Of a DNA stretch of 43,443 bases, positions 29,495 to 38,318 are shown in pieces. Made by a program: the position numbers and the translations under genes. The DNA is from Streptococcus agalactiae ATCC 13813. GTDB taxonomy: Bacteria; Bacillota; Bacilli; Lactobacillales; Streptococcaceae. Under the pieces are notes generated by a model. That model saw only the letters and a list, made by a program, of their open reading frames with translations. It made no database searches and was not told the origin of the DNA. Position 1 is the first letter of the stretch; every line of letters begins with the position of its first letter. The stretch covers positions 2,098,326-2,141,768 of the forward strand of contig NZ_GL636070.1 in NCBI RefSeq assembly GCF_000186445.1. Reading direction: 5' to 3'.

Positions 29495-30685
29495 TTATCC
29501 TTTGTTTACTTGTGCATTAACTTGGGTTGGAAGTCCCCAGAGTTTGATAAAACCAACTGCTGCATCTTGATCAAAGCTATCAGCAGCTGTATAGGTTGCT
29601 AAATTCTCATCATATAATGAATTAGATGAGTGGCGAGCAACGACTTGGGCAGAACCTTTATATAACTTAACTTTTGTAGTACCATTAACCACTTTTTGTG
29701 TTTCTTTGATATAGGCAATGATAGCTTTTGTAGCTGGACTAAACCATAAAGCATTATAAATAAGATTTGATAGTTCATTTTCAAGGATAGGTTTAAAATG
29801 AGACACTTCACGGACTAATGTTAAATCTTCAATTTCTTTATGGGCAGCTAACAGTACCATTGCCGCAGGACATTCATAAATTTCACGTGATTTGATACCG
29901 ACTAAACGATTTTCAACATGATCAATGCGTCCAATACCATGTTTTCCTGCAATTTCATTTAGCGATAAAATCAAATCTGCTAGTGTCATTTCTTGATTGT
30001 TTATAGCTATAGGCTTCCCATTTTGGAACGTAATATCAATATATTCTGCAGAATCAGGAGCTTCTTCTGGTGATTTTGTAATACCAAAAGCTTCTTCTGG
30101 CGCTTGATTCCAAGGATTCTCAAGCACACCACATTCATTGGCACGTCCCCATAAATTTTGGTCTATAGAATAAGGGTTATCTAAATCTGCTGGAATAGGT
30201 ACGCCGTTAGCTTTTGCAAAAGTAATTTCCTCTTCACGATGCCACTTCCACTCACGAACAGGGGCAATTACTTTTAATTCAGGATCTAGTGCTGCAATTG
30301 CAACTTCAAAACGCACTTGGTCATTTCCTTTACCTGTACATCCATGTGCAATTGTGGTCGCACCTGTTTGATGTGCCATTTCAACTAATTTTTGAGCAAT
30401 AATTGGACGACTAAGCGCTGAAACAAGCGGGTATTTTTGTTCATACATCGCATGTGCCTGTAAAGCTGGTAAAACAAAATGCTCAGCGAACTCATCTTTA
30501 ACATCTAAAATATAAGATTCTATGGCACCTATTGTTAAAGCCTTTTCGTGAATAAAATCAAGATCTTTACCTTCGCCAACATCCATACAGACAGCAATAA
30601 CGTCATAATCTTTTTTTAACCAAGCTATAGCAACAGAGGTATCTAAACCACCAGAATAAGCTAAAATTAATTTTTCTTTTCCCAT
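29495..30685 (-). CDS. argG: Argininosuccinate synthase
   Basis: Condenses citrulline with aspartate using ATP, 396 residues. The ATP pyrophosphatase P-loop [12 protein letters not shown] is at residues 9-20, and the citrulline/aspartate-binding stretch [13 protein letters not shown] is near residue 113-125. First gene of argGH, with AAGGGGA before ATG and a strong promoter about 35-60 bases upstream. Confidence 0.95.
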   Translation of the reverse strand: MGKEKLILAYSGGLDTSVAIAWLKKDYDVIAVCMDVGEGKDLDFIHEKALTIGAIESYILDVKDEFAEHFVLPALQAHAMYEQKYPLVSALSRPIIAQKLVEMAHQTGATTIAHGCTGKGNDQVRFEVAIAALDPELKVIAPVREWKWHREEEITFAKANGVPIPADLDNPYSIDQNLWGRANECGVLENPWNQAPEEAFGITKSPEEAPDSAEYIDITFQNGKPIAINNQEMTLADLILSLNEIAGKHGIGRIDHVENRLVGIKSREIYECPAAMVLLAAHKEIEDLTLVREVSHFKPILENELSNLIYNALWFSPATKAIIAYIKETQKVVNGTTKVKLYKGSAQVVARHSSNSLYDENLATYTAADSFDQDAAVGFIKLWGLPTQVNAQVNKG

Positions 30686-30714
30686 AAAAAATCCCCTTCC
30701 AAATTCCGATATTT

Positions 30715-30748
30715 TGTAATATTATACACTTGTTATATTTATTGTCAA
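30715..30748 (-). promoter_or_regulatory. argGH promoter with possible ArgR site
   Basis: Minus-strand TTGACA (30743-30748), 16-base spacer, TATAAT (30721-30726). The -10 is embedded in TGTATAATATTACA (30715-30728) whose TGTA/TACA arms resemble Gram-positive ARG boxes; ArgR binding is inference. Confidence 0.65.
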
Positions 30749-30779
30749 ATGTTTTTATAGTTTTTGTATGTTTTTAGTA

Positions 30780-30799
30780 TATTTATTTCTAAATAAATA
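30780..30799. repeat. AT-only inverted repeat upstream of argG
   Basis: TATTTATTT-CT-AAATAAATA, a 9-bp perfect inverted repeat about 32 bases upstream of the argG -35 and touching the hssS terminator. Could be a second ArgR-like site or chance in AT-rich DNA. Confidence 0.4.
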
Positions 30800-30833
30800 A
30801 AACAATAACTGCCAATTGGCAGTTATTGTTTTA
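30798..30833. terminator. Terminator of hssS, 36-nt palindrome
   Basis: Perfect palindrome over about 36 bases centred on AATT, with core AACTGCC/GGCAGTT; lies just downstream of the hssS stop. Confidence 0.75.
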
Positions 30834-30838
30834 AATAA

Positions 30839-31918
30839 TTATGATAAGGGTAGTTCTACACAAAATTCTGTTCCAATTTCCAACTGACTGGAGACACTAA
30901 TACGTCCCTTACAAAGAACAATTATACGTTTAACTATTGCTAGTCCTAATCCATTTCCTTGTTGATTATGCGACTGATCCGCTTGGTAAAATTTATCAAA
31001 TATATGCTGAACATCATATTGAGAAATTCCCCTACCTTTATCAGAAATAATAACTCTCAGATAATGATTATTAGTTTCTTCCATTCGTACACTTAAGTCT
31101 ACAATATCATCGGAATATTTTATTGCATTATCTAAAAGGTTTATCCAAACTTGCATCAGCAAGTCAGAGTTTGAGTAAATAGTATATGGTTTTGAATCCA
31201 GTTGAAAATTTATCCTTTTAGCTTGCCAACGTTCTGTTAAACTAATCATTGCTTGACGAATTTGTTCATCTACACGAACAGAGGATAGCTCCCCAATAGT
31301 CTCCTGATTATCCACGCGCGACATTTGCAACATCGTATCACATAATCTTGTTAACCTTAGGCTCTCTGTTTTAACAAGACCTAATAACTCACTTTGTGTT
31401 TCTTCGTCTAATTCTGGATCTTGTAATAGTTCTACAATATTAGCTACTGCAGCAATCGGAGTCTTTAGCTCATGAGAAACATTAGTGATAAAGTCTTTTC
31501 GCATATGATCCATATGAGACAAAGAAACAATCATCTGATTAATACTTTCAGATAGCTCATCCAATTCATTATAATACTCATAGGATTTACGACGATTACT
31601 GTTTCGATAAATATGACCTTCAAAGTCACCGTCTGCAACATTGGACACAATATGGCTAATATCTAAAATTGGTTTTGTTAAATGATAAGAACCGTACCAC
31701 ATACTAATACTAGCTATCACAAGGCTTAAAAAAACAACAGCGAGAGCACTAACTTGTAATACATGAGTATTTAAGACTCCTTGAAAAAAAGTAAAAACTA
31801 TTGCTGCAACTAGTAAAAGAGAAGCTAGGACTGAGAAAAGCATCGTTAACACAAACATTAATGTGAAATAAAATCTTAACGGAAACCGAAATCGCCTTAG
31901 CTTAGTCATTTTTTGCAC
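30839..31918 (-). CDS. hssS: Sensor histidine kinase, HssS-like
   Basis: 359 residues. Two membrane helices (about 18-46 and 54-77) with an external loop of under ten residues, then a HAMP domain (about 80-135), a dimerisation/phosphoacceptor helix with NVSHELKTP (His149) and an HATPase domain with N-box LLDNAIKYS, and GRGIS and GNGLGLAIVK glycine boxes. Paired with the response regulator gene, which it overlaps by 17 bases, and placed after an HrtBA-like pump, so it probably senses haem or a related membrane stress. Start: GTG at 31918; an ATG three codons in is possible. The tiny external loop differs from the larger extracellular domain of Staphylococcus aureus HssS. Confidence 0.75.
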   Translation of the reverse strand: MQKMTKLRRFRFPLRFYFTLMFVLTMLFSVLASLLLVAAIVFTFFQGVLNTHVLQVSALAVVFLSLVIASISMWYGSYHLTKPILDISHIVSNVADGDFEGHIYRNSNRRKSYEYYNELDELSESINQMIVSLSHMDHMRKDFITNVSHELKTPIAAVANIVELLQDPELDEETQSELLGLVKTESLRLTRLCDTMLQMSRVDNQETIGELSSVRVDEQIRQAMISLTERWQAKRINFQLDSKPYTIYSNSDLLMQVWINLLDNAIKYSDDIVDLSVRMEETNNHYLRVIISDKGRGISQYDVQHIFDKFYQADQSHNQQGNGLGLAIVKRIIVLCKGRISVSSQLEIGTEFCVELPLS

Positions 31919-32573
31919 GATACCCTACCCCTCTCACCGTCTCAATCTTAAAATCTGGTAAGTGTTCTACTTTTCGTCTAATTTTATTGATGCAAGCATC
32001 TACCACCCGCTCATCTAAATCAGTATCCATTCCCCAAATACTATCCAATAGTTCTAAACGTGTGAAAATCCTATTAGGATAGCTAAGTAAGTGGAAAAGA
32101 ACCCTAAATTCTTTCTGAGGAAATATAATTTCTTGCTCAAAATATTCCAAGCTTAATTCATCTTCATTAAGACAAGTATTCCCAATAATTAGCTGATGTT
32201 GAGCTACAATATTAGCTCTCCTCAAGAGTGCCTTAATACGTAAAGCTAATTCTTGTAACTGCACAGGCTTAACCATATAATCATCTGCACCAAGGCCAAA
32301 CCCTTTTGTCATATCTTCCATTTGTGATTTTGCTGTCATAACAATGATTGGGACATTATAAGCAGCTGACCTGAGTTCTTGAATTAATTGATAACCATCC
32401 ATCATGGGCATCATGATATCAGTTATAATCAATTGTACTTCTTCTGTATCTAGACAATTTAGAGCTTCTTGTCCATTTGAAGCAGTGATAAATTGGTAGC
32501 CCTCTTGTGTTAATTTTGTGGTAATGATTTTTTGTTGAACAATGTTATCCTCTACAACTAATATTTTAATCAT
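31902..32573 (-). CDS. hssR: OmpR-family response regulator, HssR-like
   Basis: 223 residues: receiver domain (1-118) with acidic pocket ED (8-9), phosphoacceptor Asp52 in TDIMMP and Lys in VKPVQ; winged-helix DNA-binding domain (about 125-222) ending ETVRGVGYRAKND. Lies 30 bases after hrtA and overlaps the kinase gene. By position it should activate hrtB; a matching direct-repeat site is seen before hrtB. Named HssR by context rather than by a unique motif. Confidence 0.75.
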   Translation of the reverse strand: MIKILVVEDNIVQQKIITTKLTQEGYQFITASNGQEALNCLDTEEVQLIITDIMMPMMDGYQLIQELRSAAYNVPIIVMTAKSQMEDMTKGFGLGADDYMVKPVQLQELALRIKALLRRANIVAQHQLIIGNTCLNEDELSLEYFEQEIIFPQKEFRVLFHLLSYPNRIFTRLELLDSIWGMDTDLDERVVDACINKIRRKVEHLPDFKIETVRGVGYRAKND

Positions 32574-32603
32574 TAAATCACCTCTAGCTTATTGTAACAC
32601 AAG

Positions 32604-33290
32604 TTAGAAGTTTTCTTTAACTAATTTCCCGTCCTTTAAACGATAAACGGTATCTACTAAATCTAGAACGCGCTCATCGTGTGTCACCATAATAGCTGCA
32701 GTATTATGTGATTTAACTTCCTGACGAATAAGTTCTGTAACTTGACGCCCACGTTCTTCATCAAGGCTAGCTGTTGGCTCATCTGCCAAGATAACCTTAG
32801 GATGATTAATAAATGCTCTAGCAATTGCTGCTCGTTGCTTTTGTCCTCCCGATAATTGGTTAGGGTATTTATGTGCACACTGCTCTATTCCTAAATCTGA
32901 TAATAATTTATTAATTTCTTCCAAGCTTGTTTTCTTATCATAGTGTTTTACAAATCGAGCCTCTTGTTGCAACTGTTCTTGGATTGTTAAATAAGGAAGC
33001 AGTTGATGACTTTGAAATATAAAACCTAGTGCTTCACGGCGCAATTGTGTTCTTTGTCTTTGAGACAAATCCGTAACGTTCTCATGATTGACATACAAAC
33101 TACCTTGATCTGCGCCAAGAAGTAACCCTGCAATGGATAAAAGTGTGCTTTTACCTGAACCTGAGGGTCCCAGTATAGCTACAAACTCACCTGCAGAAAC
33201 TGATAAATCTAAATTATCTAATATTGATAAAAGCTCATCTCCATCTAGATAGTGTTTTGAGATGTGTTTTAATTCTAAGATTGCTGACAT
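32604..33290 (-). CDS. hrtA: ABC transporter ATPase HrtA-like
   Basis: 228-residue ATPase of the MacB/LolD type. Walker A GPSGSGKST at 41-49, signature LSGGQKQR, Walker B VILADEPTASLD and MVTHD switch. Works with the permease encoded immediately upstream; its ATG shares one base with the permease stop codon. HrtA in related species powers removal of excess haem from the membrane. Confidence 0.82.
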   Translation of the reverse strand: MSAILELKHISKHYLDGDELLSILDNLDLSVSAGEFVAILGPSGSGKSTLLSIAGLLLGADQGSLYVNHENVTDLSQRQRTQLRREALGFIFQSHQLLPYLTIQEQLQQEARFVKHYDKKTSLEEINKLLSDLGIEQCAHKYPNQLSGGQKQRAAIARAFINHPKVILADEPTASLDEERGRQVTELIRQEVKSHNTAAIMVTHDERVLDLVDTVYRLKDGKLVKENF

Positions 33291-34378
33291 TATTCTCCTC
33301 CCCCATTAATAACTTCGACTGGGTCGATTTTAGCAACTTTTACAATTGACAAAGCACTACTAATCATTGCAATGACTAAAAATACAAACGATACTAGAAT
33401 AATATTTTGCCAATTAATAACAAATGGCATTTGAGCTGGTAATACATAAGAGAGAGCAATCGCCAATCCATCTCCAACAATGATACCAAACAGTGCCAAT
33501 ATGATGACTTGACTCAATTGAAATAGGGCAATCTCTGACATTTTTGTCCCAATAGCTTTCATGACGCTAAATTCATGACGTTTTTGAAGTGTGATGATGT
33601 AGAAAAAGACACCTAAAATACCAGCTGATGCTACGACAAGGACCCATAAAATCATATTCAAAGTGGATTGTTCGGCACTATAACCAGGAATATGTTGAAT
33701 GACATCTTTTTTACTAACAGCTTCTAATTGAGTTGGTAAATGAGATATACTTTTATCATTTTTCATAACTAATGCCTGAGGTAAGAATTGGTATTGAGGA
33801 TTAATCTTTTTATTAATTTCGGTATAAATGTCTTTATCAATAAATGCCACAGGTCCGTGACCATACATACTATTATGGACAAATCCAACGACTGTTAGTG
33901 ATATAGATGATGACTTATCAATCACCTTATCACCTAACTTTATCCCTTCAGCTTTTAAACTATCATTTAAAATAATAGCTTTTTTGTAACTTGTCAGTTG
34001 TTTTCCCTCAGAAAGTGTAGGTGCCATAAAAGAATCTTTATCAATAGCAAAATAAGAAATATCAATTTTCTTTTCATGTCCTTGTCGAGTTAAACTCGAA
34101 CGTTGAATATTTAAAGTGGTACTATCTTTTAAATTCAAACTGTTTAAGTCTGTCTGATCTTTAGTTGTCAATACAGATGATGTAATCACTTGTTCAGCAC
34201 CTTCATTCAAAATATAGGTTTGAGCTGGGTTATTTTCAATAGCAGCACTAACAGCTCTACCTAAACCGTTTGCTAAACCTGATAAAAAAACTACCATGAA
34301 CATCATAACAATGATTAGCAATTCAATCAGGAGGTATTTTTTCTTATAAAAGGTTAATTCTTTCCAAGCATGTGACAT
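33290..34378 (-). CDS. hrtB: ABC transporter permease HrtB-like (haem efflux)
   Basis: 362 residues from the ATG at 34378 (MSHAWKELTFYKKKYLL); the frame extends 11 codons upstream but AAAGGAG precedes this ATG. One N-terminal helix (about 15-35) carrying VVFLSGLANGLGRAVS, typical of HrtB, a large external domain (about 40-235) and three C-terminal helices (about 245-350) of the FtsX/MacB fold with the DPVEVINGG end. In staphylococci, lactococci and group B Streptococcus HrtBA exports haem. The attached two-component system and the direct-repeat promoter site support this. A bacteriocin or drug exporter of the same fold is the alternative. Confidence 0.8.
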   Translation of the reverse strand: MSHAWKELTFYKKKYLLIELLIIVMMFMVVFLSGLANGLGRAVSAAIENNPAQTYILNEGAEQVITSSVLTTKDQTDLNSLNLKDSTTLNIQRSSLTRQGHEKKIDISYFAIDKDSFMAPTLSEGKQLTSYKKAIILNDSLKAEGIKLGDKVIDKSSSISLTVVGFVHNSMYGHGPVAFIDKDIYTEINKKINPQYQFLPQALVMKNDKSISHLPTQLEAVSKKDVIQHIPGYSAEQSTLNMILWVLVVASAGILGVFFYIITLQKRHEFSVMKAIGTKMSEIALFQLSQVIILALFGIIVGDGLAIALSYVLPAQMPFVINWQNIILVSFVFLVIAMISSALSIVKVAKIDPVEVINGGGE

Positions 34379-34409
34379 GGTTTTTCTCCTTTGATCTTTT
34401 GATGTGAAC

Positions 34410-34415
34410 ATAGTA
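34410..34415 (-). promoter_or_regulatory. hrtB promoter -10
   Basis: Minus-strand TACTAT preceded by TGA, about 32 bases before the hrtB ATG; no consensus -35, as expected for an activated promoter. The direct repeat below covers the -35 position. Confidence 0.5.
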
Positions 34416-34424
34416 TCACAGCTT

Positions 34425-34441
34425 TATGACTTGAATATGAC
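34425..34441 (-). promoter_or_regulatory. Candidate HssR direct-repeat box
   Basis: On the minus strand GTCATA-N5-GTCATA, an 11-base-period direct repeat, resembling the S. aureus HssR site GTTCATATT-N2-GTTCATATT, also 11-base period. It overlaps the -35 position of the hrtB promoter. Confidence 0.6.
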
Positions 34442-34450
34442 CTCTAAAAA

Positions 34451-34469
34451 TAATGATATTTTATCATTA
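34451..34469. repeat. Inverted repeat in the hrtB-rbsR intergenic region
   Basis: TAATGATA-TTT-TATCATTA, an 8-bp perfect inverted repeat between the two divergent promoters. Looks like an operator for a dimeric regulator; regulator unknown. Confidence 0.5.
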
Positions 34470-34487
34470 AATTATTTAAAAAATAGC

Positions 34488-34516
34488 TTGACAATTTTTT
34501 AGTAAGCGTTTACAAT
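34488..34516 (+). promoter_or_regulatory. rbs operon promoter with cre site
   Basis: TTGACA (34488-34493), 17-base spacer, TACAAT (34511-34516). The spacer and -10 contain AGTAAGCGTTTACA (34501-34514), which fits the CcpA cre consensus TGNAANCGNTTNCA except for the first base. Binding there would block the promoter when glucose is present. Confidence 0.8.
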
Positions 34517-34522
34517 TCTAAT

Positions 34523-34540
34523 TATGAAACCGTTCCCATA
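34523..34540 (+). promoter_or_regulatory. Candidate RbsR operator
   Basis: TATGAAACCGTTCCCATA, an imperfect 18-bp palindrome with central CG and TATG/CATA ends, the layout of LacI-family operators. It lies just after the predicted transcription start of rbsR. Confidence 0.55.
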
Positions 34541-34559
34541 ATAAAAGAAAGGAGTTTCT

Positions 34560-35546
34560 ATGAGTACAATTAGACAAGTCGCCGAGAAAGCTGGCGTATC
34601 AACATCTACTGTCTCAAGGTATATATCTCAAAATGGTTACGTTAGTCAAAAAGCAAGTCAAAAAATCGAGCAAGCTATCCGCGAACTCCATTATGTTCCA
34701 AATTTCCTTGCACAATCTCTGAAAACCAAAAAAAATCAACTTGTTGGATTACTACTTCCCGATATTTCAAACCCTTTCTTTCCAAGACTTGCTAGAGGAG
34801 TTGAAGAATTTCTAAAAGAACAGGGTTATCGTGTCATGCTTGGCAACACAAATAACAAGAGCCATTTAGAAGAAGAGTACTTAAATGTGCTATTACAAAG
34901 TAATGCTGCAGGGATTATTACAACACACGATTTCACCAAAAATCATCCTGAAATAGATATTCCAGTTGTAGTTGTTGACCGCGTTAATCAAGAAACACAG
35001 TACGGCGTTTTCTCTGATAATAAAGAGGGAGGAAAATTAGCAGCTCAAGCTATTTGGACAGCAGGTGCTACCAATATATTACTCATTCGTGGTCCGCTAG
35101 ATAAAGCTGATAACCTTAATCAAAGGTTTCAAGGAAGCCAAAATTACCTATTAAACAAAGGGGCTTGTTTTGCTATCGAAGATAGTGCCAGTTTTGATTT
35201 TGCAGAGATTCAAATTGAAGCGAAAACTTTACTTGACCACCATCTAGACATTGATAGCATTATCGCTCCATCTGATATACATGCTATTGCCTACCTACAC
35301 GAGATTCTTAATCGAGGGAAGCGAATCCCTGAAGATGTACAAATTATTGGTTATGATGATATTTTAATGAGCCAATTTATCTACCCTTCGTTGTCAACTA
35401 TTCACCAATCATCATATATTATGGGACAAAAAGCAGCTGAATTAATTTTCAAAATTACTAATCAATTACCTATTACCAATAAGCGTATTAAATTACCCGT
35501 TCATTATGTCGAACGTGAAACCCTAAGGAGGAAAATAGATGAGTAA
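34560..35546 (+). CDS. rbsR: LacI-family ribose operon repressor RbsR
   Basis: 328 residues. N-terminal LacI helix-turn-helix with hinge (TIRQVAEKAGVSTSTVSRYI, residues 3-22; ...NFLAQSLKTKK to about 60), then a periplasmic-binding-protein-like effector domain (LVGLLLPDISNPFFPRL, 62 onward). First gene of the rbs operon, so it probably represses its own transcription until ribose or a phosphorylated product is bound. Its stop overlaps rbsK by eight bases. AAAGGAG upstream. Confidence 0.92.
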   Translation: MSTIRQVAEKAGVSTSTVSRYISQNGYVSQKASQKIEQAIRELHYVPNFLAQSLKTKKNQLVGLLLPDISNPFFPRLARGVEEFLKEQGYRVMLGNTNNKSHLEEEYLNVLLQSNAAGIITTHDFTKNHPEIDIPVVVVDRVNQETQYGVFSDNKEGGKLAAQAIWTAGATNILLIRGPLDKADNLNQRFQGSQNYLLNKGACFAIEDSASFDFAEIQIEAKTLLDHHLDIDSIIAPSDIHAIAYLHEILNRGKRIPEDVQIIGYDDILMSQFIYPSLSTIHQSSYIMGQKAAELIFKITNQLPITNKRIKLPVHYVERETLRRKIDE

Positions 35547-36450
35547 CATTGTCATTATCGGTAGTATTTCCATGGACTTAGTTATGGAAACCAATCGTAT
35601 CGCCAAAGAGGGAGAAACCGTATTTGGCCAACATTTTTCAATGGTTCCAGGAGGTAAAGGTGCTAATCAGGCTGTCGCTATTGGGCGTCTTAGCCAAGAG
35701 CGAGATAATATTACTATTCTTGGTGCCATTGGCGAGGATTCTTTTGGTCCCATTCTTTTGGATAATTTAAACAAAAATCATGTTACTACGGATTTTGTGG
35801 GAACGATACCATCTTCTTCAGGTGTTGCCCAAATCACTCTTTATAATAATGATAATCGAATCATTTACTGTCCTGGAGCCAACGGAAAAGTTGATACTAA
35901 AAAATGGTCTCAGGAGTGGGCAATAATTAAAGAAGCTGATTTAGTTGTATTACAAAATGAAATTCCTCATCAAGCAAATATGAAAATTGCTAATTTTTGT
36001 AAAGAACATAGTATTAAATTACTCTATAATCCTGCACCATCTAGAGAAACTGATATTGAGATGCTCGATAAGGTCGATTATTTCACACCAAATGAACACG
36101 AATGTCAAGAGCTGTTCCCAAACCAAAAACTAGAGGATATATTAGCCACATATCCTGAAAAACTAATTGTAACACTCGGCACAAAAGGAGCCATCTACTC
36201 TGATGGAAAAGAAAACCATTTAATTCCTGCCTTAGAAACTAAAGCTGTTGATACAACTGGTGCAGGTGATACTTTTAACGGTGCATTCGGTTATGCTATC
36301 TCTAAAAAATTTAAGATTGCCAATGCCTTACGTTTTGCAACTCTAGCTGCTCACTTATCCGTGCAAAAATTTGGTGCACAGGGTGGCATGCCTACTATTA
36401 AAGAAATGGAGGACAACCAACATTATGAAAAAGACTGGCATATTAAATAG
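35539..36450 (+). CDS. rbsK: Ribokinase
   Basis: PfkB-family kinase, 303 residues, phosphorylating ribose to ribose 5-phosphate. The N-terminal signature GGKGANQAVAIGR (about 38-50) and C-terminal DTTGAGDTFNGAFGYA with catalytic Asp (about 240-255) are complete. Overlaps rbsR at the start and rbsD at the end, so translation is coupled through the operon. Confidence 0.94.
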   Translation: MSNIVIIGSISMDLVMETNRIAKEGETVFGQHFSMVPGGKGANQAVAIGRLSQERDNITILGAIGEDSFGPILLDNLNKNHVTTDFVGTIPSSSGVAQITLYNNDNRIIYCPGANGKVDTKKWSQEWAIIKEADLVVLQNEIPHQANMKIANFCKEHSIKLLYNPAPSRETDIEMLDKVDYFTPNEHECQELFPNQKLEDILATYPEKLIVTLGTKGAIYSDGKENHLIPALETKAVDTTGAGDTFNGAFGYAISKKFKIANALRFATLAAHLSVQKFGAQGGMPTIKEMEDNQHYEKDWHIK

Positions 36451-36823
36451 TCATCTCGCTAAATTAGCAGATGACCTTGGGCATACTGATCAAGTTTGTA
36501 TTGGAGATCTGGGTCTACCTGTTCCAAATGGCATTCCAAAGATTGATTTGTCTTTGACCTCTGGAATACCTAGTTTCCAAGAGGTACTTGATATCTATTT
36601 AGAGAATATATTAGTTGAAAAAGTCATTTTAGCAGAAGAAATCAAGGAAGCAAATCCGGATCAATTATCAAGGTTATTAGCTAAACTTGATAACTCTGTT
36701 AGCATAGAGTACGTCAGTCACGATCATTTAAAACAAATGACCCAAGATGTCAAAGCAGTTATTCGTACAGGTGAAAATACACCGTATTCAAATATTATTC
36801 TACAATCTGGTGTTATCATCTAG
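36425..36823 (+). CDS. rbsD: D-ribose pyranase RbsD
   Basis: 132 residues from the ATG at 36425 (MKKTGILNSHLAKLADDLGHTDQ); the frame extends further upstream inside rbsK but GGAG lies before this ATG and RbsD starts this way. Interconverts beta-pyranose and furanose forms of ribose so the kinase can use it. The catalytic His is expected in the GHTDQ segment (about residue 20). Overlaps rbsK by 26 bases. Confidence 0.93.
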   Translation: MKKTGILNSHLAKLADDLGHTDQVCIGDLGLPVPNGIPKIDLSLTSGIPSFQEVLDIYLENILVEKVILAEEIKEANPDQLSRLLAKLDNSVSIEYVSHDHLKQMTQDVKAVIRTGENTPYSNIILQSGVII

Positions 36824-36838
36824 AAAGGAGTTTAGTCC

Positions 36839-38317
36839 ATGAAAATTGACATGAGGAATATCTCCAAATCCTTCGGTACTAATAAAGTTCTAGAGAAGAT
36901 TGATTTGGAATTACAATCTGGTCAAATACACGCGCTTATGGGTGAAAATGGTGCGGGTAAATCAACTTTAATGAACATTCTAACAGGACTTTTCCCAGCA
37001 AGTACAGGAACTATTTATATTGATGGTGAGGAGCGAACTTTTTCAAACCCTCAAGAAGCAGAGGAATTTGGCATTAGTTTTATTCACCAAGAGATGAATA
37101 CTTGGCCGGAAATGACTGTCTTGGAAAATCTCTTTCTTGGACGTGAAATCAAGACAACTTTTGGCTTACTCAATCAAAAATTAATGAGACAAAAAGCACT
37201 TGAAGCTTTTAAAAGATTAGGTGTAACTATTCCCCTAGACATCCCGATTGGTAACTTGTCTGTTGGACAACAACAAATGATTGAAATCGCCAAAAGTCTC
37301 CTAAACCAACTCTCTATTTTGGTAATGGATGAACCGACTGCTGCTTTAACAGATCGTGAAACTGAAAATCTTTTCCGAGTTATCCGAGGTTTAAAACAAG
37401 AAGGAGTGGGCGTTGTCTATATCTCCCATCGAATGGAGGAAATTTTTAAAATCACTGACTTCGTAACCGTCATGAGAGATGGTGTCATTGTAGATACAAA
37501 AGAAACATCACTCACAAATTCTGACGAATTGGTTAAAAAAATGGTTGGCCGAAAATTGGAAGATTACTATCCTGAAAAACATTCTGAAATTGGGCCTGTT
37601 GCTTTTGAAGTTAGTAACCTCTGTGGAGATAATTTCGAGGACGTTTCCTTTTATGTCCGTAAAGGCGAGATTCTTGGATTTTCTGGATTAATGGGAGCTG
37701 GGCGTACTGAAGTTATGCGAACTATCTTTGGAATTGATAAAAAGAAGTCTGGTAAGGTGAAAATTGATGACCAAGAAATCACTATTACTAGCCCAAGCCA
37801 AGCTATCAAGCAGGGCATTGGTTTTTTGACCGAAAATAGAAAAGATGAAGGTCTCATCCTAGACTTCAATATCAAGGACAATATGACTCTCCCTAGCACT
37901 AAAGATTTTAGCAAACATGGTTTCTTTGATGAAAAAACAAGCACAACATTTGTGCAACAATTGATTAATCGTCTCTACATTAAATCAGGGAGACCAGATT
38001 TAGAGGTTGGAAATCTTTCTGGAGGTAACCAACAAAAGGTCGTTCTCGCTAAATGGATTGGTATTGCTCCTAGAGTCTTAATTCTTGATGAGCCAACACG
38101 TGGTGTTGATGTCGGAGCTAAACGAGAGATTTACCAATTAATGAATGAACTAGCAGACAGAGGTGTTCCAATTGTCATGGTATCATCAGACTTACCTGAA
38201 ATTCTAGGTGTTAGTGACCGCATCATGGTAATGCACGAAGGTCGAATCAGTGGAGAACTCAGTCGAAAAGAAGCTGACCAAGAAAAAGTTATGCAACTAG
38301 CCACAGGAGGTAAGTAA
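36839..38317 (+). CDS. rbsA: Ribose ABC transporter ATPase RbsA
   Basis: 492 residues with two ABC domains, as in sugar importers. First domain: GENGAGKST (35-43), LSVGQQQMIE, LVMDEPTAALT. Second domain: degenerate P-loop GLMGAGRTE (about 278-286), LSGGNQQKVVLAKW and LILDEPTRGVDVGAK. AAAGGAG precedes the ATG at 36839, 15 bases after rbsD. Confidence 0.95.
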   Translation: MKIDMRNISKSFGTNKVLEKIDLELQSGQIHALMGENGAGKSTLMNILTGLFPASTGTIYIDGEERTFSNPQEAEEFGISFIHQEMNTWPEMTVLENLFLGREIKTTFGLLNQKLMRQKALEAFKRLGVTIPLDIPIGNLSVGQQQMIEIAKSLLNQLSILVMDEPTAALTDRETENLFRVIRGLKQEGVGVVYISHRMEEIFKITDFVTVMRDGVIVDTKETSLTNSDELVKKMVGRKLEDYYPEKHSEIGPVAFEVSNLCGDNFEDVSFYVRKGEILGFSGLMGAGRTEVMRTIFGIDKKKSGKVKIDDQEITITSPSQAIKQGIGFLTENRKDEGLILDFNIKDNMTLPSTKDFSKHGFFDEKTSTTFVQQLINRLYIKSGRPDLEVGNLSGGNQQKVVLAKWIGIAPRVLILDEPTRGVDVGAKREIYQLMNELADRGVPIVMVSSDLPEILGVSDRIMVMHEGRISGELSRKEADQEKVMQLATGGK

Positions 38318-38318
38318 A

